24,347 nucleotides of DNA, from positions 1 through 24,347 of the forward strand of contig JADHNM010000010.1 of the NCBI GenBank assembly GCA_016779505.1, in the 5' to 3' direction. A program made the position numbers and the translations under genes. Source of the DNA: SAR86 cluster bacterium (lineage in GTDB: Bacteria > Pseudomonadota > Gammaproteobacteria > Magnimaribacterales > D2472). Under the pieces are notes generated by a model. That model saw nothing but the letters and a program-made list of their open reading frames with translations. It had not been told where the DNA came from and searched no databases. Of the stretch, positions 8,559 through 15,362 are shown one piece after another (the first letter of the stretch is position 1; each line of letters opens with the position of its first letter).

Positions 8559-8599
8559 CATTAACTCTTAAGAATAAATCTTATCATATGAAAATAATA

Positions 8600-9421
8600 T
8601 TATTTATTTGCATGGGTATATCTATCTAAACCTTGAAAATCTTTACAAGTCACAATATTTTTAAAGCCACAGTCTTTTAAAATATTTGAAACCTCTGCTG
8701 CTTGAGAATGACCATGTTCAAATATAATTTTCCCTCCAGGCTTTAGAGAATATATTGCTTGTGAAGCAATTTGAAAAAAACTTTGTGAGCCATTTTCAGT
8801 GATCAATGCAATGAAAGGCTCATGATTAAGATCTTTAAGATGGGGATCATTTGGTTTTATGTATGGTGGATTGGAAATAACCAAATCAAGAGAATTCTCT
8901 ATCGAGCAAGCCAACCAATTAGACTGTATAAAGGTTACATTGAAAGCATTGTGTAGCTCTCTATTGATTTGAGCAACTTCCAATGCTTGACCTGAAAGAT
9001 CTGAGGCAAGAATTTTTAGATCTTTGTTTTTTAAACAAATTGATATGGCTATGCAACCTGAGCCTGTTCCAGCCTCAAAAATTGTTGCGTTTTTGTTTAA
9101 CGATAAATCTAATACCCACTCAACAATTAATTCTGTTTCTGGTCTAGGAATTAATGCTCTTGAGTCAACATAAAATTTATACCCCATGAATTCTGATTTA
9201 TTTAAAATATAATCAAGGGGAATGCCAGCTAAGTATGATGAAAAAAAAGTATCGAGTTTTAAGGTTTCTTCAGCTGATAAATCATATTCATCTTCAAGGG
9301 TAATAATTGTATCGTTTACCCCAAGAGACTTTAAGAAGTATTTTAGGTCCCGTAAAATATTTTGATACTGAGACTCTTTTGATCTAGCAAGAGCAAAATA
9401 ATATTTAACGCTTTGATTCAA
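8600..9421 (-). CDS. prmC: Peptide chain release factor N5-glutamine methyltransferase PrmC
   Basis: PrmC methylates the glutamine of the GGQ motif in release factors, raising termination efficiency; its substrate RF1 is encoded immediately upstream. The 273-residue protein has an N-terminal helical domain (1-80), the IPRPETE motif (91-97), the SAM-binding loop EAGTGSGCIA (116-125; Glu where most relatives have Asp-Leu) and the catalytic NPPYI (184-188) that holds the target glutamine. The C-terminal EHGHSQ strand is typical. The only suitable start is TTG at 9421, directly following the prfA TAA with no spacer; the next ATG would remove most of the N-terminal domain. A rare start plus zero spacing implies coupling to prfA and probably modest expression. 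Confidence 0.95.
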   Translation of the reverse strand: MNQSVKYYFALARSKESQYQNILRDLKYFLKSLGVNDTIITLEDEYDLSAEETLKLDTFFSSYLAGIPLDYILNKSEFMGYKFYVDSRALIPRPETELIVEWVLDLSLNKNATIFEAGTGSGCIAISICLKNKDLKILASDLSGQALEVAQINRELHNAFNVTFIQSNWLACSIENSLDLVISNPPYIKPNDPHLKDLNHEPFIALITENGSQSFFQIASQAIYSLKPGGKIIFEHGHSQAAEVSNILKDCGFKNIVTCKDFQGLDRYTHANK

Positions 9422-10513
9422 TTATGAGGTTTCTTCAAGGTTAGAAAGCTGGGCTAATTGATTTTCAGTAATTAGGGCTTGGCAAATAGAAATCATATCG
9501 CCATCCATCACTTGGTCTAAATTATGTTGAGTTAGCTTGATTCTGTGATCAGTGATTCTTCCCTGAGGGAAATTGTAAGTCCTAATCTTCTCACTTCTAT
9601 CACCAGTTCCCACGAGAATTTTTCTTTCACTGGCAATTGTATTTTGCTGCTCATCAATCTCATTTTGTTTTAATTTCGCGGCCAACAGAGCCATGGCCTT
9701 AGCCTTGTTTTTATGTTGTGATCTATCATCCTGACATTCAACAACAACTCCGGTTGGTATATGAGTTAGTCTGACGGCAGAGTCAGTTTTATTAACATGC
9801 TGCCCCCCTGCACCGGATGCTCTGTAAGTATCGACTCTTAGTTCGCTTTTATCTATCTCTATGTCTTGCACCTCATCAACTTCAGGTAAAATTGCAACGG
9901 TAACTGTTGAGGTATGAATTCTTCCTTGTGACTCAGTTTCAGGCACTCTTTGAACACGATGAACGCCTGATTCAAATTTGAGAAACTTAAAAACCCCTTG
10001 ACCATTAATTTTAACCACAGCCTCTTTTAAACCACTGGGCTCTGATAGCTTTGTATTTACAATTTCAACCTTCCAGCCTTGACGCTCAGATAACCTTGAA
10101 TACATTCTAAATAAATCTGCTGCAAATATTGCTGCCTCATCACCGCCGGCTCCCGCTCTAATCTCAAGATAAGCAGCCCCGTCATCTGCCTCATCTTTAG
10201 GCAAAAGCATGAATTTAAGGTTTTGCTCAAGCTCTTTAATCTTATCTTGATTAGCTGAGATTTCTATTTTTGCAAGCTCTATTAGCTCTGAATCTCCTGA
10301 ATCTAAAAGTTCCTTTGCGCCATTTAATTCTTTCTGGACATCTTGAAGTGATTGAAATAAATCAACGATAGGTGTAATTTCAGAATATTCCTTATTTAAT
10401 TGAGTGAATTGCGCCATATCATCTGTCGCACCCTCTCTTGCAAGAGCTTCATGGATCTCAGTGGATCGTAATTTTACGCTCTCTAATTTTGCAATAATAG
10501 AATCTTCAAGCAC
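9422..10513 (-). CDS. prfA: Peptide chain release factor 1
   Basis: RF1 recognises UAA and UAG stop codons and triggers peptide release. The 363-residue length is standard. The stop-codon recognition motif is PET at 191-193 in VQRVPETESQG; the common form is PAT, and the family pattern is PxT. The peptidyl-transferase-centre motif GGQ is at 236-238 in RASGAGGQHVNKTDS. AGAGGDEAA (about 120-128) is also characteristic. The RF2-type SPF motif is absent, which distinguishes it from prfB. Its start is GTG at 10513, overlapping the hemA stop by eight bases (GTGCTTGA). The hemA-prfA-prmC order is usual for gammaproteobacteria and places RF1 next to the enzyme that methylates it. Confidence 0.97.
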   Translation of the reverse strand: MLEDSIIAKLESVKLRSTEIHEALAREGATDDMAQFTQLNKEYSEITPIVDLFQSLQDVQKELNGAKELLDSGDSELIELAKIEISANQDKIKELEQNLKFMLLPKDEADDGAAYLEIRAGAGGDEAAIFAADLFRMYSRLSERQGWKVEIVNTKLSEPSGLKEAVVKINGQGVFKFLKFESGVHRVQRVPETESQGRIHTSTVTVAILPEVDEVQDIEIDKSELRVDTYRASGAGGQHVNKTDSAVRLTHIPTGVVVECQDDRSQHKNKAKAMALLAAKLKQNEIDEQQNTIASERKILVGTGDRSEKIRTYNFPQGRITDHRIKLTQHNLDQVMDGDMISICQALITENQLAQLSNLEETS

Positions 10514-11720
10514 TTCTAATTTCCTTAATCATAGACAAAATAGCATGAGGGGTTAATGTTGAAATATATTGTAGCTGATCCTCTGAGACAAGATGTATTT
10601 GTTTAAGCGATGTATATGGGTCATCTGAATTTAGTAACTCTAAGAAATCTTGTTCATTAAGATTATTAGAGACATCCTTAAGAGCAATATAGGCTTCTTT
10701 GCGATTATTTTGATTAGCTTGTTCTTGATTCAAAGATTCAATTCTTTTCTGAATAAGATCTCTTGCTTTCAATGCCTCAGAGGAGCGTTCTTCTAAATTC
10801 TCTTGGGTAACAAGCTCAATATCCTCAATTGTGAACAAATAAGCATACTCCAGATCTCTAACTTGATTCTCTATGTTTCTAGGAACTCCCAAATCAATTA
10901 ATAGCATGGGTTTGTTCTTTCTTTCTCTCATCACTTGCTCGATTAACCCCTTTCCAATGATAGGTAGAGGTGAATTAATAGAGGTGACTAAAATATCTGT
11001 ATTTTGAATCAGAGCTCCAAGCTGAGATAGCTGAGTTGTTTCAATAGAAAGAGAGTTATTAACTTTTAATGTTTTCTTTGATCGATTAACCGCATTGATG
11101 TTAGTGATGCCATTTGTATAAAAATTTTCAATAACGCTTATTGCCATCTGACCAGCCCCTACAATTGTAAGTTTTTGTTGAGTTGGATCCTCAAAAATCT
11201 CTTGAACAATTTTTAATGACAGGCCTGAAACGGATAATGGATTAAAACCAATCTGTGTTTCTGTTCTTGCTGCTTTTGCAATTGATGTAATATCCTCAGT
11301 TAGTTTTTGAAATGGGCCATTCAATGAACCGAGTCCAATATATGTCTGAATTGATTGCTTGAATTGACCCAGTATTTCCTGCTCGCCCAACACCTGTGAA
11401 TCAAGGCCGCTTGCAACATAGCACATATGTTCGATAGCCTCATTTCCCTTAAAAAAATACAAATCATCATTCAGATAATCGCTTGAACCAAAGAATTCAA
11501 GGGTTTTTTTGGCAATTTGCGTTATATTTAATGAGGCGCCATAAACATAAACCTCGGTTCTATTACAAGTAGAGAGAGCAAAAAATGATTCTATAGAATC
11601 ATTAAAACTACTGTCAAAGAAGTTTTTAAAGTCTTCTTGATTAGAGTCATTTATAATAAAAAGCTCTCTCTCTGATAACTTTGTAGTTTTATGATTTATG
11701 CCAAATAGCTGTAATTCCAT
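10506..11720 (-). CDS. hemA: Glutamyl-tRNA reductase
   Basis: HemA reduces Glu-tRNA(Glu) to glutamate-1-semialdehyde with NADPH, the committed step of C5-pathway tetrapyrrole (heme) synthesis. The 404-residue protein begins with the diagnostic FGINHKTTKLSERE; the catalytic cysteine is Cys52 in LSTCNRTEVY, followed by SGLDSQVLGEQEILGQ (about 104-119) and the Rossmann loop TIVGAGQMA (185-193). The C-terminal helical dimerisation part is present. The ATG at 11720 lies inside the 5' end of lolB on the other strand, so the promoter must be inside lolB; a candidate is listed separately. It is first in a hemA-prfA-prmC transcript. The use of Glu-tRNA here and in the GatCAB route draws on the same charged-tRNA pool. 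Confidence 0.96.
   Translation of the reverse strand: MELQLFGINHKTTKLSERELFIINDSNQEDFKNFFDSSFNDSIESFFALSTCNRTEVYVYGASLNITQIAKKTLEFFGSSDYLNDDLYFFKGNEAIEHMCYVASGLDSQVLGEQEILGQFKQSIQTYIGLGSLNGPFQKLTEDITSIAKAARTETQIGFNPLSVSGLSLKIVQEIFEDPTQQKLTIVGAGQMAISVIENFYTNGITNINAVNRSKKTLKVNNSLSIETTQLSQLGALIQNTDILVTSINSPLPIIGKGLIEQVMRERKNKPMLLIDLGVPRNIENQVRDLEYAYLFTIEDIELVTQENLEERSSEALKARDLIQKRIESLNQEQANQNNRKEAYIALKDVSNNLNEQDFLELLNSDDPYTSLKQIHLVSEDQLQYISTLTPHAILSMIKEIRSA
11652..11657 (+). promoter_or_regulatory. Candidate -10 element for lolB inside hemA
   Basis: TATAAT, an exact -10 hexamer, lies 40 bases upstream of the lolB ATG and within the first codons of hemA on the opposite strand. No convincing -35 is present at 16-18 bases. 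A start near 11664 would give a leader of about 34 nucleotides. AT-rich sequence produces such hexamers by chance, so this is tentative. Confidence 0.3.
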
Positions 11721-12189
11721 AACAAAAATTATCTCAATATTTCTTTTAATTTTCTTAGGTTCATGTACGTCAATATCTCACTCAACATTTTCAGAAAGAG
11801 TATTTGTAGGCAAGTTATCTTTTACCAACACTCAAAGCCGCTCTAACTATAATGTAAGAGTTAATGCATTGCCTGAAAAAGTTATTATACAGATTGGCAA
11901 ACCTTTATTTGGAAATCTATTAAAGATTGAATTTGATCATTCCGCAGGCCTGTCGTTTGATCCGAAAATTGATAATGAGTATCTCTATTTATTTCAGAGT
12001 TTTGAAAAAAAAGACTATGTCAATTTTTTTAATTCTTGCTTTAGCGAGCTAAATATTGATAAAAATATTTTTATCTTAAAAAAATATGATTTTGAATTAA
12101 AATGCAATCATCAAAATAATGGTACTGTATCAATCTATATGACATACAAAACTGAGCTAAAAATTATTGGGCTTTTAAAGAGTGGATAG
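11698..12189 (+). CDS. lolB: Probable outer-membrane lipoprotein receptor LolB
   Basis: The 163-residue protein starts with a lipoprotein signal: a short N-terminus, a hydrophobic core (about 8-20, IISIFLLIFL) and a lipobox LGSC with Cys23 as the lipidated residue. Gly at -2 is less common but allowed. The mature part is beta-rich, with a GKLSF strand followed by charged and aromatic strands, consistent with the half-barrel LolB fold that accepts lipoproteins from LolA and inserts them into the outer membrane. Similarity is weak and the protein is shorter than E. coli LolB (about 207 residues). The call depends largely on its place between hemA and ispE, where lolB is usual. The ATG overlaps hemA head-to-head by 23 bases. 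The 3' end overlaps ispE by eight bases. No Shine-Dalgarno is obvious. Confidence 0.65.
   Translation: MPNSCNSITKIISIFLLIFLGSCTSISHSTFSERVFVGKLSFTNTQSRSNYNVRVNALPEKVIIQIGKPLFGNLLKIEFDHSAGLSFDPKIDNEYLYLFQSFEKKDYVNFFNSCFSELNIDKNIFILKKYDFELKCNHQNNGTVSIYMTYKTELKIIGLLKSG
11744..11773 (-). promoter_or_regulatory. Candidate hemA promoter inside lolB
   Basis: On the minus strand TTGACG (11768-11773) is a five-of-six match to a -35 hexamer. TTAAAA (11744-11749) follows at 18 bases, or ATTAAA at 17. The start point would lie some 15-20 bases ahead of the hemA ATG. The elements fall within codons of the lolB signal peptide, as they must given that the two genes overlap at their 5' ends. The motifs are seen directly; promoter activity is inferred. 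Confidence 0.42.
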
Positions 12190-13012
12190 CTTAAAAGTAA
12201 ATTGTCCTGCAAAACTGAACTTAAATCTCTCTGTATTGAGCAAAAGAACTGATGGGATGCATGAAATTAAAACACATTTTCAACTAATCAATTTGTTTGA
12301 TGAGATGTTAATCAAAAAAACATCTAGTAAGTCCATATCTGTAAAAACTAATCTCGGAGCCTCGATTGATGGGAGGAAAAATATAGTTTTTGATGCAATC
12401 AGATCATTATCAAATTACATTGAAAAAGAAATATATTGTGATGTGGAGATTGTAAAGAATATCCCTTTAGGAGGAGGCCTGGGTGGCGGTAGCTCAAATG
12501 CAGCTGCAGCGCTCATAGGAACAAATTTTTTATTTAAACTAGGGCTTTCTTGTGCGGAATTAATGAAATTAGGCAAAAAACTAGGAGCCGATGTGCCTTT
12601 TTTTATTTTTGGAAAGAATGCTCATGCATCTGGTATTGGTGAAAAACTATTTGAGGAAATAAAACATTCTAATAAAAAATATTTATTACTATTTCCACAA
12701 GTTCACTCCTCAACCAAAGAATTTTTCTCTGAATGGGATAATTTAAGCAAGAGTTCTCAAGAATCAATTCTAGCGAAGGAAGAGAACTCGTTTTTGCCTA
12801 TTTTTCTTGAAAAAAATCAAGATATAAAAAGAATTTTTAATGAACTGAATAAAAATAACTCCTTTAAGCTATCCGGAACAGGATCAACAATATTTTGTAC
12901 TTATAATGATAAAAACAAAATTGAAAAAACTTTGAAAAAAATTCCAACTAAATGGAGACACTCTTTTTGTGAACCTTTACAATGTTCACCATTATTAACT
13001 TACTTAAAATAA
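12182..13012 (+). CDS. ispE: 4-diphosphocytidyl-2-C-methyl-D-erythritol kinase
   Basis: IspE phosphorylates CDP-methylerythritol in the non-mevalonate isoprenoid pathway. The 276-residue GHMP kinase has PAKLNLNLSV near the start (Lys11, catalytic in relatives), the ATP-binding loop PLGGGLGGGSSNAAAAL (95-111), LGADVPFFI with Asp137 as the likely base, and the C-terminal LSGTGSTIF motif. Compared with typical members (280-290) it is complete. The start is GTG at 12182, overlapping lolB by eight bases (GTGGATAG). Its TAA ends at 13012 and the first base of tRNA-Gln is 13013, so there is no spacer between the protein gene and the tRNA. Confidence 0.95.
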   Translation: MDSLKVNCPAKLNLNLSVLSKRTDGMHEIKTHFQLINLFDEMLIKKTSSKSISVKTNLGASIDGRKNIVFDAIRSLSNYIEKEIYCDVEIVKNIPLGGGLGGGSSNAAAALIGTNFLFKLGLSCAELMKLGKKLGADVPFFIFGKNAHASGIGEKLFEEIKHSNKKYLLLFPQVHSSTKEFFSEWDNLSKSSQESILAKEENSFLPIFLEKNQDIKRIFNELNKNNSFKLSGTGSTIFCTYNDKNKIEKTLKKIPTKWRHSFCEPLQCSPLLTYLK

Positions 13013-13087
13013 TGGGGTGTAGCCAAGCGGTAAGGCAACGGGTTTTGATCCCGTCATGCGCTGGTTCGAATCCAGCCACCCCAGCCA
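13013..13087 (+). tRNA. tRNA-Gln (anticodon TTG)
   Basis: A full cloverleaf can be folded by hand. The acceptor stem is TGGGGTG (13013-13019) with CACCCCA (13077-13083), discriminator G (13084), and CCA encoded (13085-13087). The D stem is GCC/GGC. The anticodon stem is ACGGG/CCCGT around loop TTTTGAT, with TTG at 13045-13047. The T arm is GCTGG-TTCGAAT-CCAGC. The U1-A72 pair is as expected for bacterial tRNA-Gln. It is embedded in a protein operon: ispE ends at the preceding base and prs starts 12 bases after CCA. Confidence 0.98.
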
Positions 13088-13099
13088 GCACTGAAGAAA

Positions 13100-14059
13100 A
13101 TGATTAACAAACCCACTGTAGGAATTTTTTCCGGCTCCGCATCAATACCTCTTTCAGAGGAAGTTGCAAAGATACTTGGACTAAAGCTGGGTAATATTGA
13201 TCTTGGAAAATTTTCTGATGGTGAAATAAAAGTAGAAATTCTTGAGAATGTAAGAGGTCATGAGGCATATATTATTCAATCTACATGCGCTCCAACAAAT
13301 TCTAATTTAATGGAGTTAATGTTAATTACTGATGCTCTAAAGCGATCATCAGCCTCTAGAATAACAGCTATCCTTCCCTATTATGGTTATGCTCGTCAAG
13401 ACAGAAGGGTAAGGTCTGCCAGAGTTCCAATTAGTGCAAAAGTTATAGCAGACATGATGAACTCAGTTGGTGTCGATAGAGTGCTAACTGTCGATCTTCA
13501 CTCAGAATCTATTCAAGGTTTTTTTGATATGCCGGCCGATAATGTTTATGCAACTAAGATCATGCACGATGATATTAAATCAAGGTCTACAAAAGATGAA
13601 AAAATATTAGTTGTTTCCCCTGATGTTGGTGGAGTCGTTAGAGCAAGGGCATTAGCAAAATTCTTAGATGAGTCTGATCTTGCTATTATCGATAAAAGAC
13701 GGGCAACTGCGAATGAATCTGAGGTAATGAATATTATTGGAGATGTTGAAGGAAAAAGTTGTATTGTCCCTGATGATATTATTGATACAGCCGGAACATT
13801 ATGTAATGCGGCTCAGGCTCTTAAAGATGCAGGCGCGGCCAAGGTGAAGGCTTATATCACCCATCCAGTTTTATCTGGCCCTGCGATTGAGAGAATCTCT
13901 AATTCTTCAATAGATGAATTAGTTGTAACCAATTCAATTTCTTTGTCCCCAGAAGCAGAAAAATGCAGTAAAATACGCGTCATTTCTCTTGCCCCTACTA
14001 TTGCAGAGTGCATCAGAAGATTAAACAATGAAGAGTCGCTAAGCGCTCTATTTTTGTAG
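13100..14059 (+). CDS. prs: Ribose-phosphate pyrophosphokinase (PRPP synthetase)
   Basis: Prs makes PRPP from ribose-5-phosphate and ATP for purine, pyrimidine, histidine, tryptophan and NAD synthesis. The 319-residue protein has the class I signatures: FSDGEI (38-43), PYYGYARQDRR (93-103), the VDLHSESIQGFF stretch with His134, SPDVGGVVRAR (173-183), DKRR (198-201) and the PRPP loop DDIIDTAGT (225-233). The residue just before the two aspartates is Pro224, where the relatives I know have Val (LVDD), an unusual change in the ribose-5-phosphate/PRPP site. The ATG lies 12 bases after the tRNA-Gln CCA end with only a weak GAAGA purine run, so translation of the processed message would start from a very short leader. 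rplY follows after 25 bases. Confidence 0.97.
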   Translation: MINKPTVGIFSGSASIPLSEEVAKILGLKLGNIDLGKFSDGEIKVEILENVRGHEAYIIQSTCAPTNSNLMELMLITDALKRSSASRITAILPYYGYARQDRRVRSARVPISAKVIADMMNSVGVDRVLTVDLHSESIQGFFDMPADNVYATKIMHDDIKSRSTKDEKILVVSPDVGGVVRARALAKFLDESDLAIIDKRRATANESEVMNIIGDVEGKSCIVPDDIIDTAGTLCNAAQALKDAGAAKVKAYITHPVLSGPAIERISNSSIDELVVTNSISLSPEAEKCSKIRVISLAPTIAECIRRLNNEESLSALFL

Positions 14060-14084
14060 AAAGATAAGTTATAAGGTAAGACCT

Positions 14085-14783
14085 ATGTCAAATGAAATTA
14101 TATTAAATGCAGATCTAAGAGTTAGAACTGGAACAAACAAAACTCGAGAAATTAGACGAGAAGATTCAATGGTTCCTGCTATTATCTACGGTAATGAAGA
14201 GGAATCAAAGAATATTAAGCTGAAGTTGAATGAGCTTACAAAAGCTTCAGAAAATGAACTCTTTTATACCCAAGTTCTTAAAATTTTACTTGAGGGAAAT
14301 GAAGAAAAAGTTGTTCTCAAGGAGCTTCAAAGAGAACCTGTAAAAGGTAAATTTCTTCATGCAGACTTTCAAAGAGTTTCCAGTAAAACTAAACTCAAAG
14401 TTGTTGTTCCATTCAGATTTAATGGCGAAGAGGACTGTGAGGGAGTTAAAACAGATGGTGGCGTGCTTGCTAAAGCAATTTCAGAAATAGAAATCGCCTG
14501 CTTGGCAGGAAATATCCCAGAAGCAATTGAAATTGATATTACAAATTTAATGCTAAATGAAGCAATCCGTTTATCTGATATCAATCTACCAGAAGGTGCT
14601 GAAATCCCTGGCTTTGATGAAGAAAATGACCAAATGATTGTTTCAGTCAACCCTCCAAGAGCAGAAGAAGAGCCTGAGATTTTATCAGATGGTGAGGAAG
14701 GTGAAGTAGCTGAGGGAGAAGAGGAGTCTGTAGAACAGGATGATTCTAATGAAGAGACTCCCGAAGAAGAATCAAGTGATTAA
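14085..14783 (+). CDS. rplY: Large ribosomal subunit protein bL25, CTC/TL5 form
   Basis: bL25 binds 5S rRNA on the large subunit. This is the long (CTC/TL5) form: an N-terminal 5S-binding domain (about 1-95, with RREDSMVPAIIYG and ELQREPVKGKFLHADF), then the extra beta domain (about 100-190, with FNGEEDCEGVKTDGG and LPEGAEIP). From residue 194 to the end (232) the sequence is an acidic tail of almost only E, D, S, G, P and T with no Lys or Arg, unlike the basic character of most ribosomal proteins. ATG at 14085 follows AAGG about nine bases upstream. It is followed closely by pth, a usual neighbour. Confidence 0.96.
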   Translation: MSNEIILNADLRVRTGTNKTREIRREDSMVPAIIYGNEEESKNIKLKLNELTKASENELFYTQVLKILLEGNEEKVVLKELQREPVKGKFLHADFQRVSSKTKLKVVVPFRFNGEEDCEGVKTDGGVLAKAISEIEIACLAGNIPEAIEIDITNLMLNEAIRLSDINLPEGAEIPGFDEENDQMIVSVNPPRAEEEPEILSDGEEGEVAEGEEESVEQDDSNEETPEEESSD

Positions 14784-14797
14784 AGTTCGTATTTTCT

Positions 14798-15361
14798 GTG
14801 CCTAATATCTGCATCATTGGCTTAGGTAATCCTGGCGATCAATACAATGGAACACGACATAATATTGGAAAAGACTGGATAAAAAGTATAGCAGCTGATT
14901 GCAATCTAGAACTTCAGTCAAAGAAAAAAATTCAAGCTACTGTTGCCATGTCTTCTGATGAAAAAATTCTGTGGGGTTATCCTGATCAATATGTGAATGA
15001 ATCCGGTCATTCGATTAATAAAATTGTAAAAACAACCAGTTTTGGCCTCGATAGAATAATAATTATTCATGATGATTTAGACCTACCAATTGGAAGCCTA
15101 AAATTAAAAATAGGCGGAGGTCACGGCGGCCATAATGGGTTGAGAAGCATCATATCCCATTCAGGAAAATCATTTATCAGACTAAGGGTAGGAATTGGAC
15201 ACCCAGGCAATAAAGTGGATGTAACAAACTGGGTTCTAGGTAAATTCAAACCGGCTGAAAAAGATCCAATTCTAGATAGCTTTTATAGGTTCAATAATAT
15301 TATTGAGCTTTTGAGCAATAATGATATTCAGAGTGCTCAATTAAAACTTCATACTGAATAA
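14798..15361 (+). CDS. pth: Peptidyl-tRNA hydrolase
   Basis: Pth cleaves peptidyl-tRNAs released prematurely from ribosomes, recycling tRNA. The 187-residue protein contains GLGNPG (Asn11), TRHNIG with the catalytic His21, VNESG (Asn67), HDDLDLP (Asp92/Asp93) and the GGGHGGHNGL loop with Asn113, so the active-site set is complete. The C-terminal VLGKF and following helix are typical. The start is GTG at 14798; no in-frame ATG is closer. It sits 14 bases after rplY, and its TAA is one base before the ychF ATG, the usual rplY-pth-ychF order. Confidence 0.97.
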   Translation: MPNICIIGLGNPGDQYNGTRHNIGKDWIKSIAADCNLELQSKKKIQATVAMSSDEKILWGYPDQYVNESGHSINKIVKTTSFGLDRIIIIHDDLDLPIGSLKLKIGGGHGGHNGLRSIISHSGKSFIRLRVGIGHPGNKVDVTNWVLGKFKPAEKDPILDSFYRFNNIIELLSNNDIQSAQLKLHTE

Positions 15362-15362
15362 A

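Noticed and set aside
8541..8560. Repeat at 8544-8558 as a terminator for either strand
   Set aside because: The T-run precedes rather than follows the repeat on the plus strand, and As follow it on the minus strand; it fits an operator/promoter better.
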